Source: an uncultured Porphyromonadaceae bacterium
GTDB taxonomy: Bacteria; Bacteroidota; Bacteroidia; Bacteroidales; Muribaculaceae
Length of the DNA: 64,000 bases
Reading direction: 5' to 3'
NCBI GenBank assembly: GCA_947178215.1
Contig: CAMWXJ010000001.1
Span: forward strand, 98,300 to 162,299
Shown here: in pieces, positions 11,480 to 19,542 of the stretch
How positions within the stretch are numbered: the first letter of the stretch is position 1
Layout: each line of letters begins with the position of its first letter
Position numbers and translations under genes: made by a program
The notes under the pieces: model-generated
What the model saw: only the letters and a program-made list of their open reading frames with translations
Told to the model about the DNA's origin: nothing
The model's database searches: none

Positions 11480-13003
11480 ATGCAGGAAAAAATAATAATA
11501 CTCGACTTCGGCTCGCAGACCACGCAGCTTATCGGACGTCGCATCCGTGAGCTCAACATCTACTGCGAGATAGTCCCCTACAACAAGTATCCTTTCGGTG
11601 ATGAATCGGTAATAGGTATCATCCTCTCGGGCTCGCCTTTCTCCGTCTACGACGAAAAGGCTTTCCGCACCGACCTTGCCGCTCTCCGCGCCACCGGGCT
11701 CCCTATTCTTGGCATATGCTACGGCGCCCAGTTCATAGCACTCGAAGGCGGCGGCTCGGTTGAACCCGCTCCCACGCGTGAATACGGCCGCGCGCGCCTC
11801 TCGTTTGTCGATGATGCCGACCCTCTGATGTCGGGCATCGAAAAAGGCGCACAGGTGTGGATGAGCCATGGCGACACCATAACCTCGCTCCCCGCCGATT
11901 TCAAAATCGTGGCTTCTACCGAAGAGGTCAACAACGCCGCTTACGCTGCTCCCGGCCGTGTGTGGGGCGTGCAGTTCCACCCCGAAGTCTATCACTCGGA
12001 GTGTGGCATGCAGATTTTGCGCAACTTTGCCGTAGGCATCTGCGGCGCCCGACAGGATTGGAGCGCCGCTTCGTTCATCGACTCTACCGTAGCCGCTCTC
12101 CGCGAGCAGCTCGGCGACGACAAGGTAGTGCTCGGCCTCTCGGGCGGTGTCGATTCGTCGGTGGCCGCTGTGCTGCTCAACCGTGCTATCGGCTCAAATC
12201 TCACCTGCATTTTCGTCGACCACGGCATGCTCCGCAAGAATGAGTTCCGCGACGTGCTCCGCGACTACGAAGGTCTCGGCCTCAACGTCAAGGGCATCGA
12301 CGCCTCCGAAGAGTTCTTCGCCGAGCTCGCCGGTGTGACCGATCCCGAGCGCAAGCGCAAGATTATAGGCAAGGGCTTCATCGACGTGTTTGACCGCGAG
12401 GCCCACAAGATATGCGACGTGAAGTGGCTCGCCCAGGGCACCATTTATCCCGACTGCATCGAAAGCCTCTCCATCACCGGCACAACCATCAAGAGCCACC
12501 ACAATGTGGGCGGTCTGCCCGAAAAGATGAATCTCAAACTCTGCGAGCCTCTGCGACTTCTCTTCAAGGACGAAGTGCGCGCCGTAGGCCGCGAGCTCGG
12601 TATGCCGGAACACCTGATTACCCGTCATCCTTTCCCCGGCCCCGGTCTGGCAGTGCGTATCCTTGGCGACATCACCCCCGAGAAGGTGCATATCCTCCAG
12701 GAAGCCGACCATATCTTCATCCAGGGGCTGCGCGACCACGGTCTGTACGACAAGGTATGGCAGGCCGGCGTGATACTGCTTCCCGTGCAGAGCGTAGGAG
12801 TAATGGGCGACGAGCGCACCTATGAGCGCGCTGTGGCACTCCGCGCCGTGACGTCGACCGATGCTATGACAGCCGACTGGGCTCACCTCCCTTACGACTT
12901 CCTTGCTGAAGTGTCAAACAAAATCATCCGCAACGTGCGCGGCGTAAACCGCGTTACCTACGACATCTCCTCGAAGCCGCCGGCGACAATCGAGTGGGAG
13001 TGA
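11480..13003 (+). CDS. guaA: Glutamine-hydrolysing GMP synthase
   Basis: 507 residues with the standard two-part layout. A class I glutamine amidotransferase (~1-190) carries the nucleophile in GICYGAQF (~residue 80) and HPEVYHS near its end. The ATP pyrophosphatase domain has the PP-loop [11 protein letters not shown] (~220), and the C-terminal dimerisation domain carries the [12 protein letters not shown] motif and ends in KPPATIEWE. It converts XMP, glutamine and ATP to GMP, the last step of guanine nucleotide synthesis. Two hairpins follow the stop, so it is probably the end of its unit. Certain. Confidence 0.98.
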   Translation: MQEKIIILDFGSQTTQLIGRRIRELNIYCEIVPYNKYPFGDESVIGIILSGSPFSVYDEKAFRTDLAALRATGLPILGICYGAQFIALEGGGSVEPAPTREYGRARLSFVDDADPLMSGIEKGAQVWMSHGDTITSLPADFKIVASTEEVNNAAYAAPGRVWGVQFHPEVYHSECGMQILRNFAVGICGARQDWSAASFIDSTVAALREQLGDDKVVLGLSGGVDSSVAAVLLNRAIGSNLTCIFVDHGMLRKNEFRDVLRDYEGLGLNVKGIDASEEFFAELAGVTDPERKRKIIGKGFIDVFDREAHKICDVKWLAQGTIYPDCIESLSITGTTIKSHHNVGGLPEKMNLKLCEPLRLLFKDEVRAVGRELGMPEHLITRHPFPGPGLAVRILGDITPEKVHILQEADHIFIQGLRDHGLYDKVWQAGVILLPVQSVGVMGDERTYERAVALRAVTSTDAMTADWAHLPYDFLAEVSNKIIRNVRGVNRVTYDISSKPPATIEWE

Positions 13004-13014
13004 ACTAAGCGCTC

Positions 13015-13034
13015 CTCTCAATTATTGTTGAGAG
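13015..13034 (+). terminator. Short hairpin after guaA
   Basis: A 7-bp perfect stem (ctctcaa / ttgagag) with a 6-nt loop, 12 nt after the stop codon. There is no T-run downstream. Confidence 0.35.
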
Positions 13035-13080
13035 CCTCGATATTGACAATCCACACGGATTGACACCAAATAATCACAAG

Positions 13081-13117
13081 CAATCCACGGCCGACCATCT
13101 GAGTCAGCCGTGGATTG
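13081..13117 (+). terminator. Strong inverted repeat after guaA
   Basis: An 11-bp perfect stem (caatccacggc / gccgtggattg) with a 15-nt loop, in the spacer that separates the GC-rich guaA unit from the AT-rich island. There is no clear T-run. It is probably a transcription end or mRNA-stabilising hairpin. Confidence 0.5.
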
Positions 13118-13250
13118 CCGTTATTCGCCCCTTGTTGAAGTCCCGTCCTCCGTTCAAATCTCTAACCTCTCTCCATCCTTTCTCATACTATAAAGAAAAC
13201 GCTGAGTTCGGAATATTAATTTTCTTGCTATATTTATAAAAAAAAAATTG

Positions 13251-13258
13251 TACCTTTG
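13251..13258 (+). promoter_or_regulatory. Bacteroidota -7 promoter box upstream of the structured RNA
   Basis: TAccTTTG, matching the TAnnTTTG consensus, preceded by an A-tract. A TTG triplet stands 23 nt upstream (13225-13227), slightly farther than at other promoters here. The predicted start is near 13263-13266, just before the rod-shaped RNA. Confidence 0.65.
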
Positions 13259-13262
13259 CGGC

Positions 13263-13447
13263 GACATACGAATTAAACAAGGAGCGTTTTGCTTATCTTG
13301 CTGATGAAAACCTGAGAAATTTTCTATGAATGCAAGAGATAACAGAGCGGTTCTCGCGCTATAGCGTGAGCCGATCTTTCATATCTTGCATTCAGGTTTT
13401 CTCAGGACCTTCATCAGAGATATGGCGAACGGCATCACGCTCTTTTT
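13263..13447 (+). ncRNA. Candidate rod-shaped structured RNA (6S-like RNA or leader element)
   Basis: About 185 nt fold back almost completely on themselves. Helices from the base upward: 13279-13286 with 13438-13445 (8 bp, one G-U); 13288-13292 with 13425-13429; 13295-13298 with 13418-13421; 13301-13308 with 13410-13417 (8 bp perfect); 13311-13319 with 13398-13406 (9 bp perfect); 13327-13337 with 13384-13394 (11 bp perfect); then a 10x10 internal loop and an apical hairpin 13348-13357 / 13364-13373. A TAnnTTTG promoter lies directly upstream and a TCTTTTTA run closes the 3' arm, which suggests a discrete transcript. Length, rod shape and paired ends recall 6S RNA, but the internal loop sits unusually high. 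A leader for the next gene is the alternative. Confidence 0.5.
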
Positions 13448-13487
13448 ATTAATGGGAATGTGGATGCCGGTTTCCCTTATGCATGGT

Positions 13488-14522
13488 ATGAAAAGTACAT
13501 TATCTTGGCTGATTCGAGGTAGCATCGCTATTATATCGATAATGTTGCCGTTACAAACTTTCGCACAACTTGACTGGCGAATAGAAGCCGGAGGAATGAT
13601 GAGCAAGCACTATGGTGTGTCCGGAGAGTTCTATGATGAATTTGGTGAGCCCGGAAAGAAAACAGATTTCGAGGCATTTGGCGCATTATTGTTGCGCATC
13701 AGTCTGTCATCTAATATCCCTCTTTCGTTAGAAACAGGATTAGGGTATAGAAACAAACTCGTACTCTCTCAGGAAAAAGGTTTCAAATTTGAGCCATCGT
13801 TGCTTGACGAAACAATAAGCTGGACATCCAATCCTATGTATGGCAAGGTTATGGACTATCGCGGAAATTTCATAGAGATTCCAGTAAAGGCAATATATTC
13901 ATTTAGTATCAATGAAAAGAATGGATTTGATTTAGGACTGGGGCCGTATGTCTCTATGGTAACGGAAAGAGGATTAGGCGACCCTGTTTCCGTCGGTCTT
14001 AATGCGTCAGTGGCTTATAAGTATAGAAGACTTAGTGTAGGTGTGGCATGGCAAAATCCTCTCTTCCTTAATGGTCCACGTGATTATTATAAGAACTCTT
14101 GTATGCTGACACTCGGTCTTACGCTCGGCAAACCTTCCTCAGAGGCTCTTGGCAATTTTGCCAATACTTTGGGCGCGGTAGGGTCGGCTCTCGGAGAAGT
14201 GTCGCAAAGTTACGCATCATCTTCAACAGTAAGCAATAGCTATACTGTATCTTCCGATACTTCTGATGACTCGAGTTATTCCCAGCCATCAAATAAGAAG
14301 AATGGTGTAGCCGGACAGAAGAATAGTATAGCCGAACAGCAAGCTTTCAATCGAGATAAAGCAACATATTATCGCTGGGAAAGTGAATTTGCCAAGCATG
14401 AAGTGGATTCGCACATGAGTGGTTCAACTATAAAGAAGGGATATGAGGAGATGAAGAAAATTCGTCTGAAATGGGCAAAACGCGGTAAAACGTTCCCTCG
14501 TTCCAAGTACGATATACTATGA
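13488..14522 (+). CDS. AT-rich outer-membrane-like protein of unknown function
   Basis: 344 residues from the ATG at 13488, chosen because it opens directly onto a good signal peptide (MKSTLSW..., cleaved after TFAQ). The frame stays open upstream to 13386, but that part runs through the RNA hairpin. Residues ~28-230 show alternating hydrophobic strands with aromatic ends (RIEAGGMMSKHYG, LETGLGYRNKL, FDLGLGPYVSMV), typical of a small outer-membrane beta-barrel. A Ser/Thr/Asn-rich low-complexity linker (~240-290) and a basic C-terminal segment (~295-344) follow. Base composition is markedly AT-rich and codon use differs from both neighbours, which suggests recent acquisition. I do not recognise a named family. 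Confidence 0.65.
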   Translation: MKSTLSWLIRGSIAIISIMLPLQTFAQLDWRIEAGGMMSKHYGVSGEFYDEFGEPGKKTDFEAFGALLLRISLSSNIPLSLETGLGYRNKLVLSQEKGFKFEPSLLDETISWTSNPMYGKVMDYRGNFIEIPVKAIYSFSINEKNGFDLGLGPYVSMVTERGLGDPVSVGLNASVAYKYRRLSVGVAWQNPLFLNGPRDYYKNSCMLTLGLTLGKPSSEALGNFANTLGAVGSALGEVSQSYASSSTVSNSYTVSSDTSDDSSYSQPSNKKNGVAGQKNSIAEQQAFNRDKATYYRWESEFAKHEVDSHMSGSTIKKGYEEMKKIRLKWAKRGKTFPRSKYDIL

Positions 14523-14550
14523 AATTCACATAGTACATAACTTATAATGA

Positions 14551-14591
14551 GATTGTCGCGGAAACAAGTCATAACGGTTTTCGCGACAATC
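14551..14591 (+). terminator. Hairpin terminator of the AT-rich gene
   Basis: A 10-bp perfect GC-rich stem (gattgtcgcg / cgcgacaatc), extended inward by a G-U and three A-T pairs to 14 bp; 28 nt after the stop. A short AT stretch follows. Confidence 0.6.
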
Positions 14592-14638
14592 ATTTCGTAT
14601 CAGCTTGGCTTTGTGCCTTAATGCCGGGAATTACAGGG

Positions 14639-14671
14639 GCGCCCCGGGAGCCGTGGTGGCTTCCGGGGCGC
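14639..14671 (-). terminator. Hairpin terminator of the OmpA-family gene
   Basis: A 14-bp GC-rich stem with one G-U pair (outer arms gcgcccc / ggggcgc) and a 5-nt loop, lying 25 nt beyond the minus-strand stop of the OmpA-family gene. It may also act on the plus strand. Confidence 0.55.
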
Positions 14672-14696
14672 TGTGACATTCATTTAGAATAATGGC

Positions 14697-15905
14697 TTAG
14701 TTGGGCTGGGTGAAGAGCACGATGCGGTTCCAGTCATTGGTCTCGTAAGGCTGAACGTTAGAGCCATTGGCTTCGAGGACGATGCGGGCGGGGTCAATGC
14801 CATACTTGTTGATGAGGACATCGGCTACGCTCTGGCAGCGGCGCTGCGAGAGGCCCATGTTGTAGTCGGAAGTACCGGTATCCTTGTCGGCATAGCCCTG
14901 AACTACGATTGTTGTGCCGGGATTGGCCTTCATCCACTGTGCGCAGTTGTAAACGTTGACCATCTCCTCGTCGCTGATGTTAGAAGAGTCAATCTTGAAG
15001 CGTACGCTCGACATGAGGGGAGCCTGTTCGATAACGGTGGCTTCGGTGACTTCGGGGCAGGGGAGCTGAGCCTGTGCTGCTGCGAGGGCGGCCGAAGTCT
15101 CGGCAAGCTGACCGCGGAGGTCGTTTACACGGCCGTTGAGGGTGTTGATGTAGTCGAGATACTCGCAGGGATTGTAGCTGTCGAATTTACGGCCTTCGCC
15201 AAAGGTAACCGAGAGACCGCCTACGAGGCTGATGTTAGATTCGATGGGGTCGGCGTAAACGGTGTTGTTAAAGTTATCGCCAACGAAGGCAGCGCGGGCG
15301 TCGGCGAAGAAGTCGACATTCTTGGCGAGACGGAGGCGAACCTGGATACCTGCCGATACGGGGAGGGTCCATTCACGAGTCTTGCGGTGTCCGTTGCCGT
15401 CGGGGATAGTGGCTGTGCGGCCGGGGAAGCCCCAGGTGTACATGCCGCCTACTCCGAAGTAGGGTATGATGGAGAATGTGCGCGAGGGATTTACGCCGCA
15501 GATAGAGTTGAGCATATCCCACTGGATGTCGAAGTTGAGGTTGGCTGCGTTGGCCGAGGTGTAGCGGTCGTAGTCATAATGGATTTTGCCGTAATAGCCG
15601 CTGAAACGGAAGCCGAGATAGGGGCTGAACCAGTGGCCGAAGCCGAGGTTATATACGGCGGTGATGTGGTGCTCGTAGTCGCCGCCTACCGTCTTGTCGA
15701 CGAAAGGCACCTGCATGCCTGCGCCGAACTGGATATACCAGTTGTCGCGCCACGATGAGGTGTAATGATTCTTACACTCAACGTTCTGTTCGGTTACAAC
15801 GGTTTCTTCTACTGCCACTATGCCGTCCTGTGCGGATGCTGTAGTGTAGGAGCCGACTGTGATAGTGCCGACTACCATGGCTGTCAAGAGTGCGTTAGCT
15901 TTCAT
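14697..15905 (-). CDS. OmpA-family outer membrane protein
   Basis: 402 residues. A signal peptide (~1-25, ending ASAQ) is followed by an N-terminal beta-barrel (~45-250; repeated short aromatic-ended strands such as WYIQFGAGMQVPF and WFSPYLGFRFSGYYG) and a short heptad stretch (~262-290, LNGRVNDLRGQLAETSAAL). The C-terminal OmpA peptidoglycan-binding domain (~305-402) carries SVRFKIDSSNIS, GYADKDTGTSDYN and LSQRRCQSVADVL. It should link the outer membrane to the cell wall; Bacteroidales homologues are abundant major outer-membrane proteins. It is a single-gene unit, with a hairpin after its stop. The 309-base spacer upstream (15906-16214) holds the aminopeptidase hairpin but no TAnnTTTG box that I can find on this strand. 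Confidence 0.92.
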   Translation of the reverse strand: MKANALLTAMVVGTITVGSYTTASAQDGIVAVEETVVTEQNVECKNHYTSSWRDNWYIQFGAGMQVPFVDKTVGGDYEHHITAVYNLGFGHWFSPYLGFRFSGYYGKIHYDYDRYTSANAANLNFDIQWDMLNSICGVNPSRTFSIIPYFGVGGMYTWGFPGRTATIPDGNGHRKTREWTLPVSAGIQVRLRLAKNVDFFADARAAFVGDNFNNTVYADPIESNISLVGGLSVTFGEGRKFDSYNPCEYLDYINTLNGRVNDLRGQLAETSAALAAAQAQLPCPEVTEATVIEQAPLMSSVRFKIDSSNISDEEMVNVYNCAQWMKANPGTTIVVQGYADKDTGTSDYNMGLSQRRCQSVADVLINKYGIDPARIVLEANGSNVQPYETNDWNRIVLFTQPN

Positions 15906-16153
15906 TATCTATACAATAATTATTGATGAAACGTAATTGTGTGTGTGGGTTGTGTGAGCTGTCGGTGATGACGCTGCGTGTGAGTTGGATGAAATGTTTG
16001 TTTTAGGTGGTTGTGGAGATGTTGAGTTGTGGTAAGGGATGTCGCTTTGCTGTTCCGTCGTGGAGTCGCATTGCACTACTATAACTTCGCGGTGTTAAAT
16101 AAAGTTCAGCTACGGTAATCGATTTTAACATTTGTGGGTGTGGAGTAATGCGG

Positions 16154-16184
16154 GCGAGCCGGGCGCTTGTGGCGTCCGGCTCGC
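16154..16184 (-). terminator. Hairpin after the M24 aminopeptidase gene
   Basis: A 9-bp perfect outer stem (gcgagccgg / ccggctcgc), extending inward to about 13 bp with a G-U pair; 30 nt past the minus-strand stop. No T-run. Confidence 0.45.
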
Positions 16185-16214
16185 GGTAAAGTGTTGAATG
16201 ACAGTTGGTGCCGA

Positions 16215-17591
16215 TTAGCAGTGTTCGGCCTCTACCTCCTCGGGAGTGAGTGGAATCTTTTTTCCGAGACGGCGCGCGCCGTCATCAGTTATGAGCCAGT
16301 CCTCCTCGTTGCGGATGCCGCCGAAGTCGCGGTAGGTCTCCACCACGTCATAGTTGATATACTCCTCAAACTTGCGATCTTTCTTCCAGAGGTCGATGAG
16401 TTCGGGGATGAAGTATATGCCGGGCTCCACAGTTAGCACGAAGCCGGGCTCCAGCGGCATGGCGAGGCGCTGGCTCTTGCGGCCAAACTGCGTCGACTTC
16501 TCTTTGCCGGCATAGCCAACCCAGCGTTCACCGAGGTTTTCCATATCGTGGACGTCGAGGCCCATCATGTGGCCGAGGCCGTGGGGATAGAAGAGGGCGT
16601 GAGCGCCTGCGGCAACGGCCTCTTTGGCGTTGCCTTTCATCAGGCCGAGCTCTTTAAGGCCTTCAACCATTGTCTCGGCCGAGAGGTCGTAGACATCCAT
16701 ATAGGGGATTCCCGGACGGAGAGCGGCCACGGAGGCGAGGTGCATCGCATTCTGAATCTCATAGACGGCGCGCTGGCGCGGGGTGAAATGCGGGTCGGCG
16801 GGCACGGTGCTCGACATGTCGCCGCAATAGCCCGACTCTATCTCGGCACCGGCGTCAATCAGGAAGAGGTCGCCAGGCTTGATGATGTTGCCGTGATAGT
16901 GGTTGTGGAGGGTCTGGCCGTTGACTGTGGCGATAGTGGCGAAGCTCTCCTCGCAGTTGGCCTTGTGGGCCACATGAAGCATCTCGGCCACGACGTCGTA
17001 TTCGTGGATGCCGGGGCGCACGGTGCGCATTGCGGCGAGGTGCATGTCGGCGGTCACATTGCAGGCGCGTTCTATCTCGGCTATCTCTTCGGCGGTTTTG
17101 TGGTTGCGTAGCTCCACTACGGCACGGATGAACGGCACGGATGCTACCTGATTCGAAGGCATGAGGCCGAGCCAGTCCATGAGTTTGAGGCGATGTTCGG
17201 GGCGATAGGGTGGCAGGAAGTGTATGGTGCGTCCCTGTTCGCGCGCGCGGCTGAGATAGCCGGCTATGTCGCCTATGGGGCGAACGTCGGTTATGCCGGC
17301 GCGGGCGGCACGCTCGGCAAGGGTGGGCTGAGTGCCCATCCACACTATGGAGTCAATCGAGAGTTCGTCGCCAAAAAGTATTTCGCGGCCTTCGTCGATA
17401 TCGAGCACGGCGGCGAGCTCGGGATATGGCATGCCGAAGAAGTAAATCATCGACGAATCCTGACGATAGCGGAAAGCGTTGTCGGCATAGTTGAGGCCCA
17501 TTTCGTCGTTGCCGAGGAAGAGGAGTATGCCTGAGCCCACCGAGGTCATGACCTTGCGGCGGCGTTCGATATATGTCTCTTTGTTGAACAT
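16215..17591 (-). CDS. pepP: M24-family aminopeptidase P (Xaa-Pro aminopeptidase)
   Basis: 458 residues. An N-terminal aminopeptidase P domain (~1-150; SGILLFLGNDEMGLNYADN, SSMIYFFGMPYPELAAVLD) precedes a creatinase/pita-bread catalytic domain (~175-445). All five dinuclear-metal ligand motifs are visible: FLIDAGAEIES, GDMSSTVP, the HGLGHMMGLDVHD histidine, TVEPGIYF and the GGIRNEEDWL glutamate. It should remove N-terminal residues preceding proline in the cytoplasm. It has its own promoter (TATCTTTG box at 17634-17641 on this strand) and a hairpin after its stop, so it is monocistronic. Length is normal for the family. Confidence 0.93.
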   Translation of the reverse strand: MFNKETYIERRRKVMTSVGSGILLFLGNDEMGLNYADNAFRYRQDSSMIYFFGMPYPELAAVLDIDEGREILFGDELSIDSIVWMGTQPTLAERAARAGITDVRPIGDIAGYLSRAREQGRTIHFLPPYRPEHRLKLMDWLGLMPSNQVASVPFIRAVVELRNHKTAEEIAEIERACNVTADMHLAAMRTVRPGIHEYDVVAEMLHVAHKANCEESFATIATVNGQTLHNHYHGNIIKPGDLFLIDAGAEIESGYCGDMSSTVPADPHFTPRQRAVYEIQNAMHLASVAALRPGIPYMDVYDLSAETMVEGLKELGLMKGNAKEAVAAGAHALFYPHGLGHMMGLDVHDMENLGERWVGYAGKEKSTQFGRKSQRLAMPLEPGFVLTVEPGIYFIPELIDLWKKDRKFEEYINYDVVETYRDFGGIRNEEDWLITDDGARRLGKKIPLTPEEVEAEHC

Positions 17592-17633
17592 AATCAGTTA
17601 GGGATGTTGGTGATGCGGGTTGTGGTTACTGTG

Positions 17634-17665
17634 CAAAGATAGTCAAGCGGAGCCGATTATCCAAA
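17634..17665 (-). promoter_or_regulatory. Promoter of the M24 aminopeptidase gene
   Basis: Read on the minus strand: TTTG (17665-17662), a 20-nt spacer, then TATCTTTG (17641-17634), a full match to the Bacteroidota -33/-7 pattern. The predicted start is ~35 nt before the ATG. Confidence 0.75.
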
Positions 17666-17689
17666 TAATAATGTGGGAGCCGGGAGCAG

Positions 17690-18955
17690 TCAGTCGGCGA
17701 GGCAGAAATCAAGGTCGCGGATTATGGCCTTGCGGTCCATTTTCTGTCCTATAAACACGATTTTAATCATGCGGTCGCCCACTTCGTCGTCCCAGTCGGC
17801 GGCGAGGTTGGGGTCCTCGGCCATGAAGCGTTGCAGTTCCTCTTCGGGGGCAGTGGCATACCATTGACCCGCTTCGGTGACCTTTTTCTGCACGCCGGCC
17901 TGCTCGAAGAGATAGCTCATGTCGGTGTTCTCTTTGAAGTAGCAGATACCCTTAGAGCGAATTACGCTCTTGGGCCAGCGTCGGTCGCAGAAGTAGTCAA
18001 ATTTGTTGAGGTCAAACGGCTTGCGTCGATAATATACGAATGTGCCGATACCGTACTCCTCAGCCTCCCCTTCCTCATCATTCTCATGCTCGTGATGATG
18101 GTGGTGATGGTGATGATGATGGTCGTGTTCGTGCTCGTCATCGTCGTGCCCGTGATGATGTTCGTGGCCATGATGGTCGTCGTCATCGTCGTCATCATCA
18201 TCATCATCGTCGTCGTGATGTTTTTCGAGCTCCTGAATCCATGTGGCGGAGCCGGCCACGCGACCGTAGTTGAACATACGGGTATCGAGGATTTTGTCGA
18301 GATCGAAGTCGCCGTAGTCGCAGCCTATGATTTCGGCGTCGGGCTGGAGCGCATGGATAATCTCGCGGATGCGGTTTGACTCGGATTCGGTCACTTCCGA
18401 CACCTTGTTGAGCAGCACAATGTTGCAGAATTCTATCTGCTGTATGATAAGATTCTGAATATCCTCGTCGTCGATGTCGGGGCGTCGGAGTTGTTCGCCG
18501 CAGGCAAATTCGCTTTGCAGCCTTAGCGCGTCGGTCACTGTGACGATGCAGTCGAGGCGTGGTATGCCGTATTGGGTGTACTGCCCACCCATCTGAGGTA
18601 TGGAGCATATTGTGCGAGCGATAGGCTCCGGCTCGCAGATGCCGCTCGCCTCGATTACGATGTAGTCAAATTTCTGCTGTGCGATAAGGTCGGTGATTTG
18701 GTCGACGAGATCCATTTTCAAGGTGCAGCAGATGCAGCCGTTTTGCAGCGCGACGAGGCTGTCGTCCTTGGTGTCGACCACGCCGCCGCGTGCTATGAGG
18801 TTGGCGTCGATGTTTACCTCGCCTATGTCGTTGACGATAACGGCAAAGCGTATGCCGCGCCGGTTGGTGAGGATGCGGTTGACAAGAGTGGTCTTGCCGC
18901 TGCCGAGATAGCCGGTGAGAAGCAGCACCGGCACTTCGCGTCGTTGTGTGTCCAT
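17690..18955 (-). CDS. cobW: CobW/COG0523 GTP-binding metallochaperone with long His/Asp tract
   Basis: 421 residues. A P-loop GTPase domain has GYLGSGKT (~15-22), the metal-site CICC motif (residues 74-77) and DALRLQSEF. A CobW C-terminal domain (~300-415) follows, with KPFDLNKFDYF, WPKSVIRSKG and GDRMIKIVFIGQKMDR. Between them lies a metal-binding linker (~243-294) consisting almost wholly of Asp and His: a run of 13 Asp, then His/Asp/Glu mixtures and a run of 10 His. COG0523 proteins deliver metal ions (Co for cobalamin, or Zn) to client enzymes. Divergence from cobU through overlapping promoters supports a cobalt/cobalamin role, but zinc cannot be excluded. The gene is followed by the aminopeptidase unit. 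Confidence 0.9.
   Translation of the reverse strand: MDTQRREVPVLLLTGYLGSGKTTLVNRILTNRRGIRFAVIVNDIGEVNIDANLIARGGVVDTKDDSLVALQNGCICCTLKMDLVDQITDLIAQQKFDYIVIEASGICEPEPIARTICSIPQMGGQYTQYGIPRLDCIVTVTDALRLQSEFACGEQLRRPDIDDEDIQNLIIQQIEFCNIVLLNKVSEVTESESNRIREIIHALQPDAEIIGCDYGDFDLDKILDTRMFNYGRVAGSATWIQELEKHHDDDDDDDDDDDDDHHGHEHHHGHDDDEHEHDHHHHHHHHHHEHENDEEGEAEEYGIGTFVYYRRKPFDLNKFDYFCDRRWPKSVIRSKGICYFKENTDMSYLFEQAGVQKKVTEAGQWYATAPEEELQRFMAEDPNLAADWDDEVGDRMIKIVFIGQKMDRKAIIRDLDFCLAD
18072..18227 (-). repeat. Low-complexity GAT/CAT triplet tract encoding the His/Asp linker
   Basis: Imperfect trinucleotide repeat (gat/gac and cat/cac codons) within cobW, in frame on the minus strand. Synonymous interruptions show it is not a pure microsatellite, but it could still change length by slippage. 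Confidence 0.7.
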
Positions 18956-18978
18956 GTCAGTTGATGATAATTATACGG

Positions 18979-18986
18979 CAAAATTA
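18979..18986 (-). promoter_or_regulatory. -7 box of the cobW promoter
   Basis: On the minus strand this reads TAATTTTG, a TAnnTTTG match. The predicted start is ~17 nt before the cobW ATG. No convincing -33 TTG stands at 20 nt. It lies back to back with the cobU box, 23 nt away. Confidence 0.55.
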
Positions 18987-19009
18987 ATGAAAAAATCGAC
19001 GCTTTTAGC

Positions 19010-19017
19010 TAACTTTG
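19010..19017 (+). promoter_or_regulatory. -7 box of the cobU promoter, implying a leaderless transcript
   Basis: TAACTTTG ends only 6 nt before the cobU ATG at 19024. Bacteroidota transcripts start about 7 nt after this box, so the mRNA would begin at or next to the start codon. No clear -33 TTG is seen. Confidence 0.6.
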
Positions 19018-19023
19018 CCGAAA

Positions 19024-19542
19024 ATGGAAAGCCGACATCACATCATACTTATAACCGGTGGCCAGCGCTCCGGAAAAAGCACATTTGCCGAGGAAACAGC
19101 CTTGAAGCTGTCTCCTGCGCCTGTATATGTGGCTACCGCCCGAGTGGGCGACGAAGAGTTTCGCGAGCGGGTGCGCAGGCATCAGGAGCGCCGCGGTCCT
19201 GAGTGGACCAACATCGAGGCCTCCGAGGGTATAGGCGGCCTGAATCTCGCCGGGCGCGTGGTGCTTGTCGATTGTATCACCATGTGGCTCACCAACCTCT
19301 TTTTCAGCCACGACGAAAATCGCGACGCGGCCCTCGCGGCATTCAAGGATGAGTTCGAGAGCCTTACGACCAAGCCGGCCACATATATTTTCGTCACCAA
19401 CGAGATAGGCAGCGGTGGCATAAGTGCAAACGCCATGCAGCGCGCCTTTACCGACCTCGAAGGCTGGGCCAACCAGTTCGTGGCCTCACACGCCGACGAG
19501 GTGTGGCTCATGGTGTGCGGTATTCCTATGAAAGTGAAATGA
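19024..19542 (+). CDS. cobU: Adenosylcobinamide kinase / adenosylcobinamide-phosphate guanylyltransferase CobU
   Basis: 172 residues from the ATG at 19024; an in-frame TTG at 19015 lies inside the -7 box and is rejected as a start. P-loop GGQRSGKST (~12-20), then [20 protein letters not shown] and the [13 protein letters not shown]alker-B-like strand, all characteristic of CobU. It phosphorylates adenosylcobinamide and transfers GMP to give AdoCbi-GDP, part of nucleotide-loop assembly. First gene of a cobU-cobT-cobS unit and divergent from cobW. The cobT start overlaps its stop (ATGA). Confidence 0.95.
   Translation: MESRHHIILITGGQRSGKSTFAEETALKLSPAPVYVATARVGDEEFRERVRRHQERRGPEWTNIEASEGIGGLNLAGRVVLVDCITMWLTNLFFSHDENRDAALAAFKDEFESLTTKPATYIFVTNEIGSGGISANAMQRAFTDLEGWANQFVASHADEVWLMVCGIPMKVK

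Noticed and set aside
13386..13487. N-terminal extension of the AT-rich gene
   Set aside because: It runs through the 3' arm of the RNA hairpin, and a clean signal peptide begins at 13488.
15906..16214. A hidden gene or consensus promoter in the 309-base spacer upstream of the OmpA gene
   Set aside because: No convincing coding frame and no TAnnTTTG match on the minus strand; only the aminopeptidase hairpin at 16154-16184 is supported.
18072..18227. His/Asp repeat in cobW as a frameshift or sequencing artefact
   Set aside because: The frame stays intact across it with mixed synonymous codons, the flanking CobW domains align in one frame, and His-rich linkers are known in COG0523 proteins.
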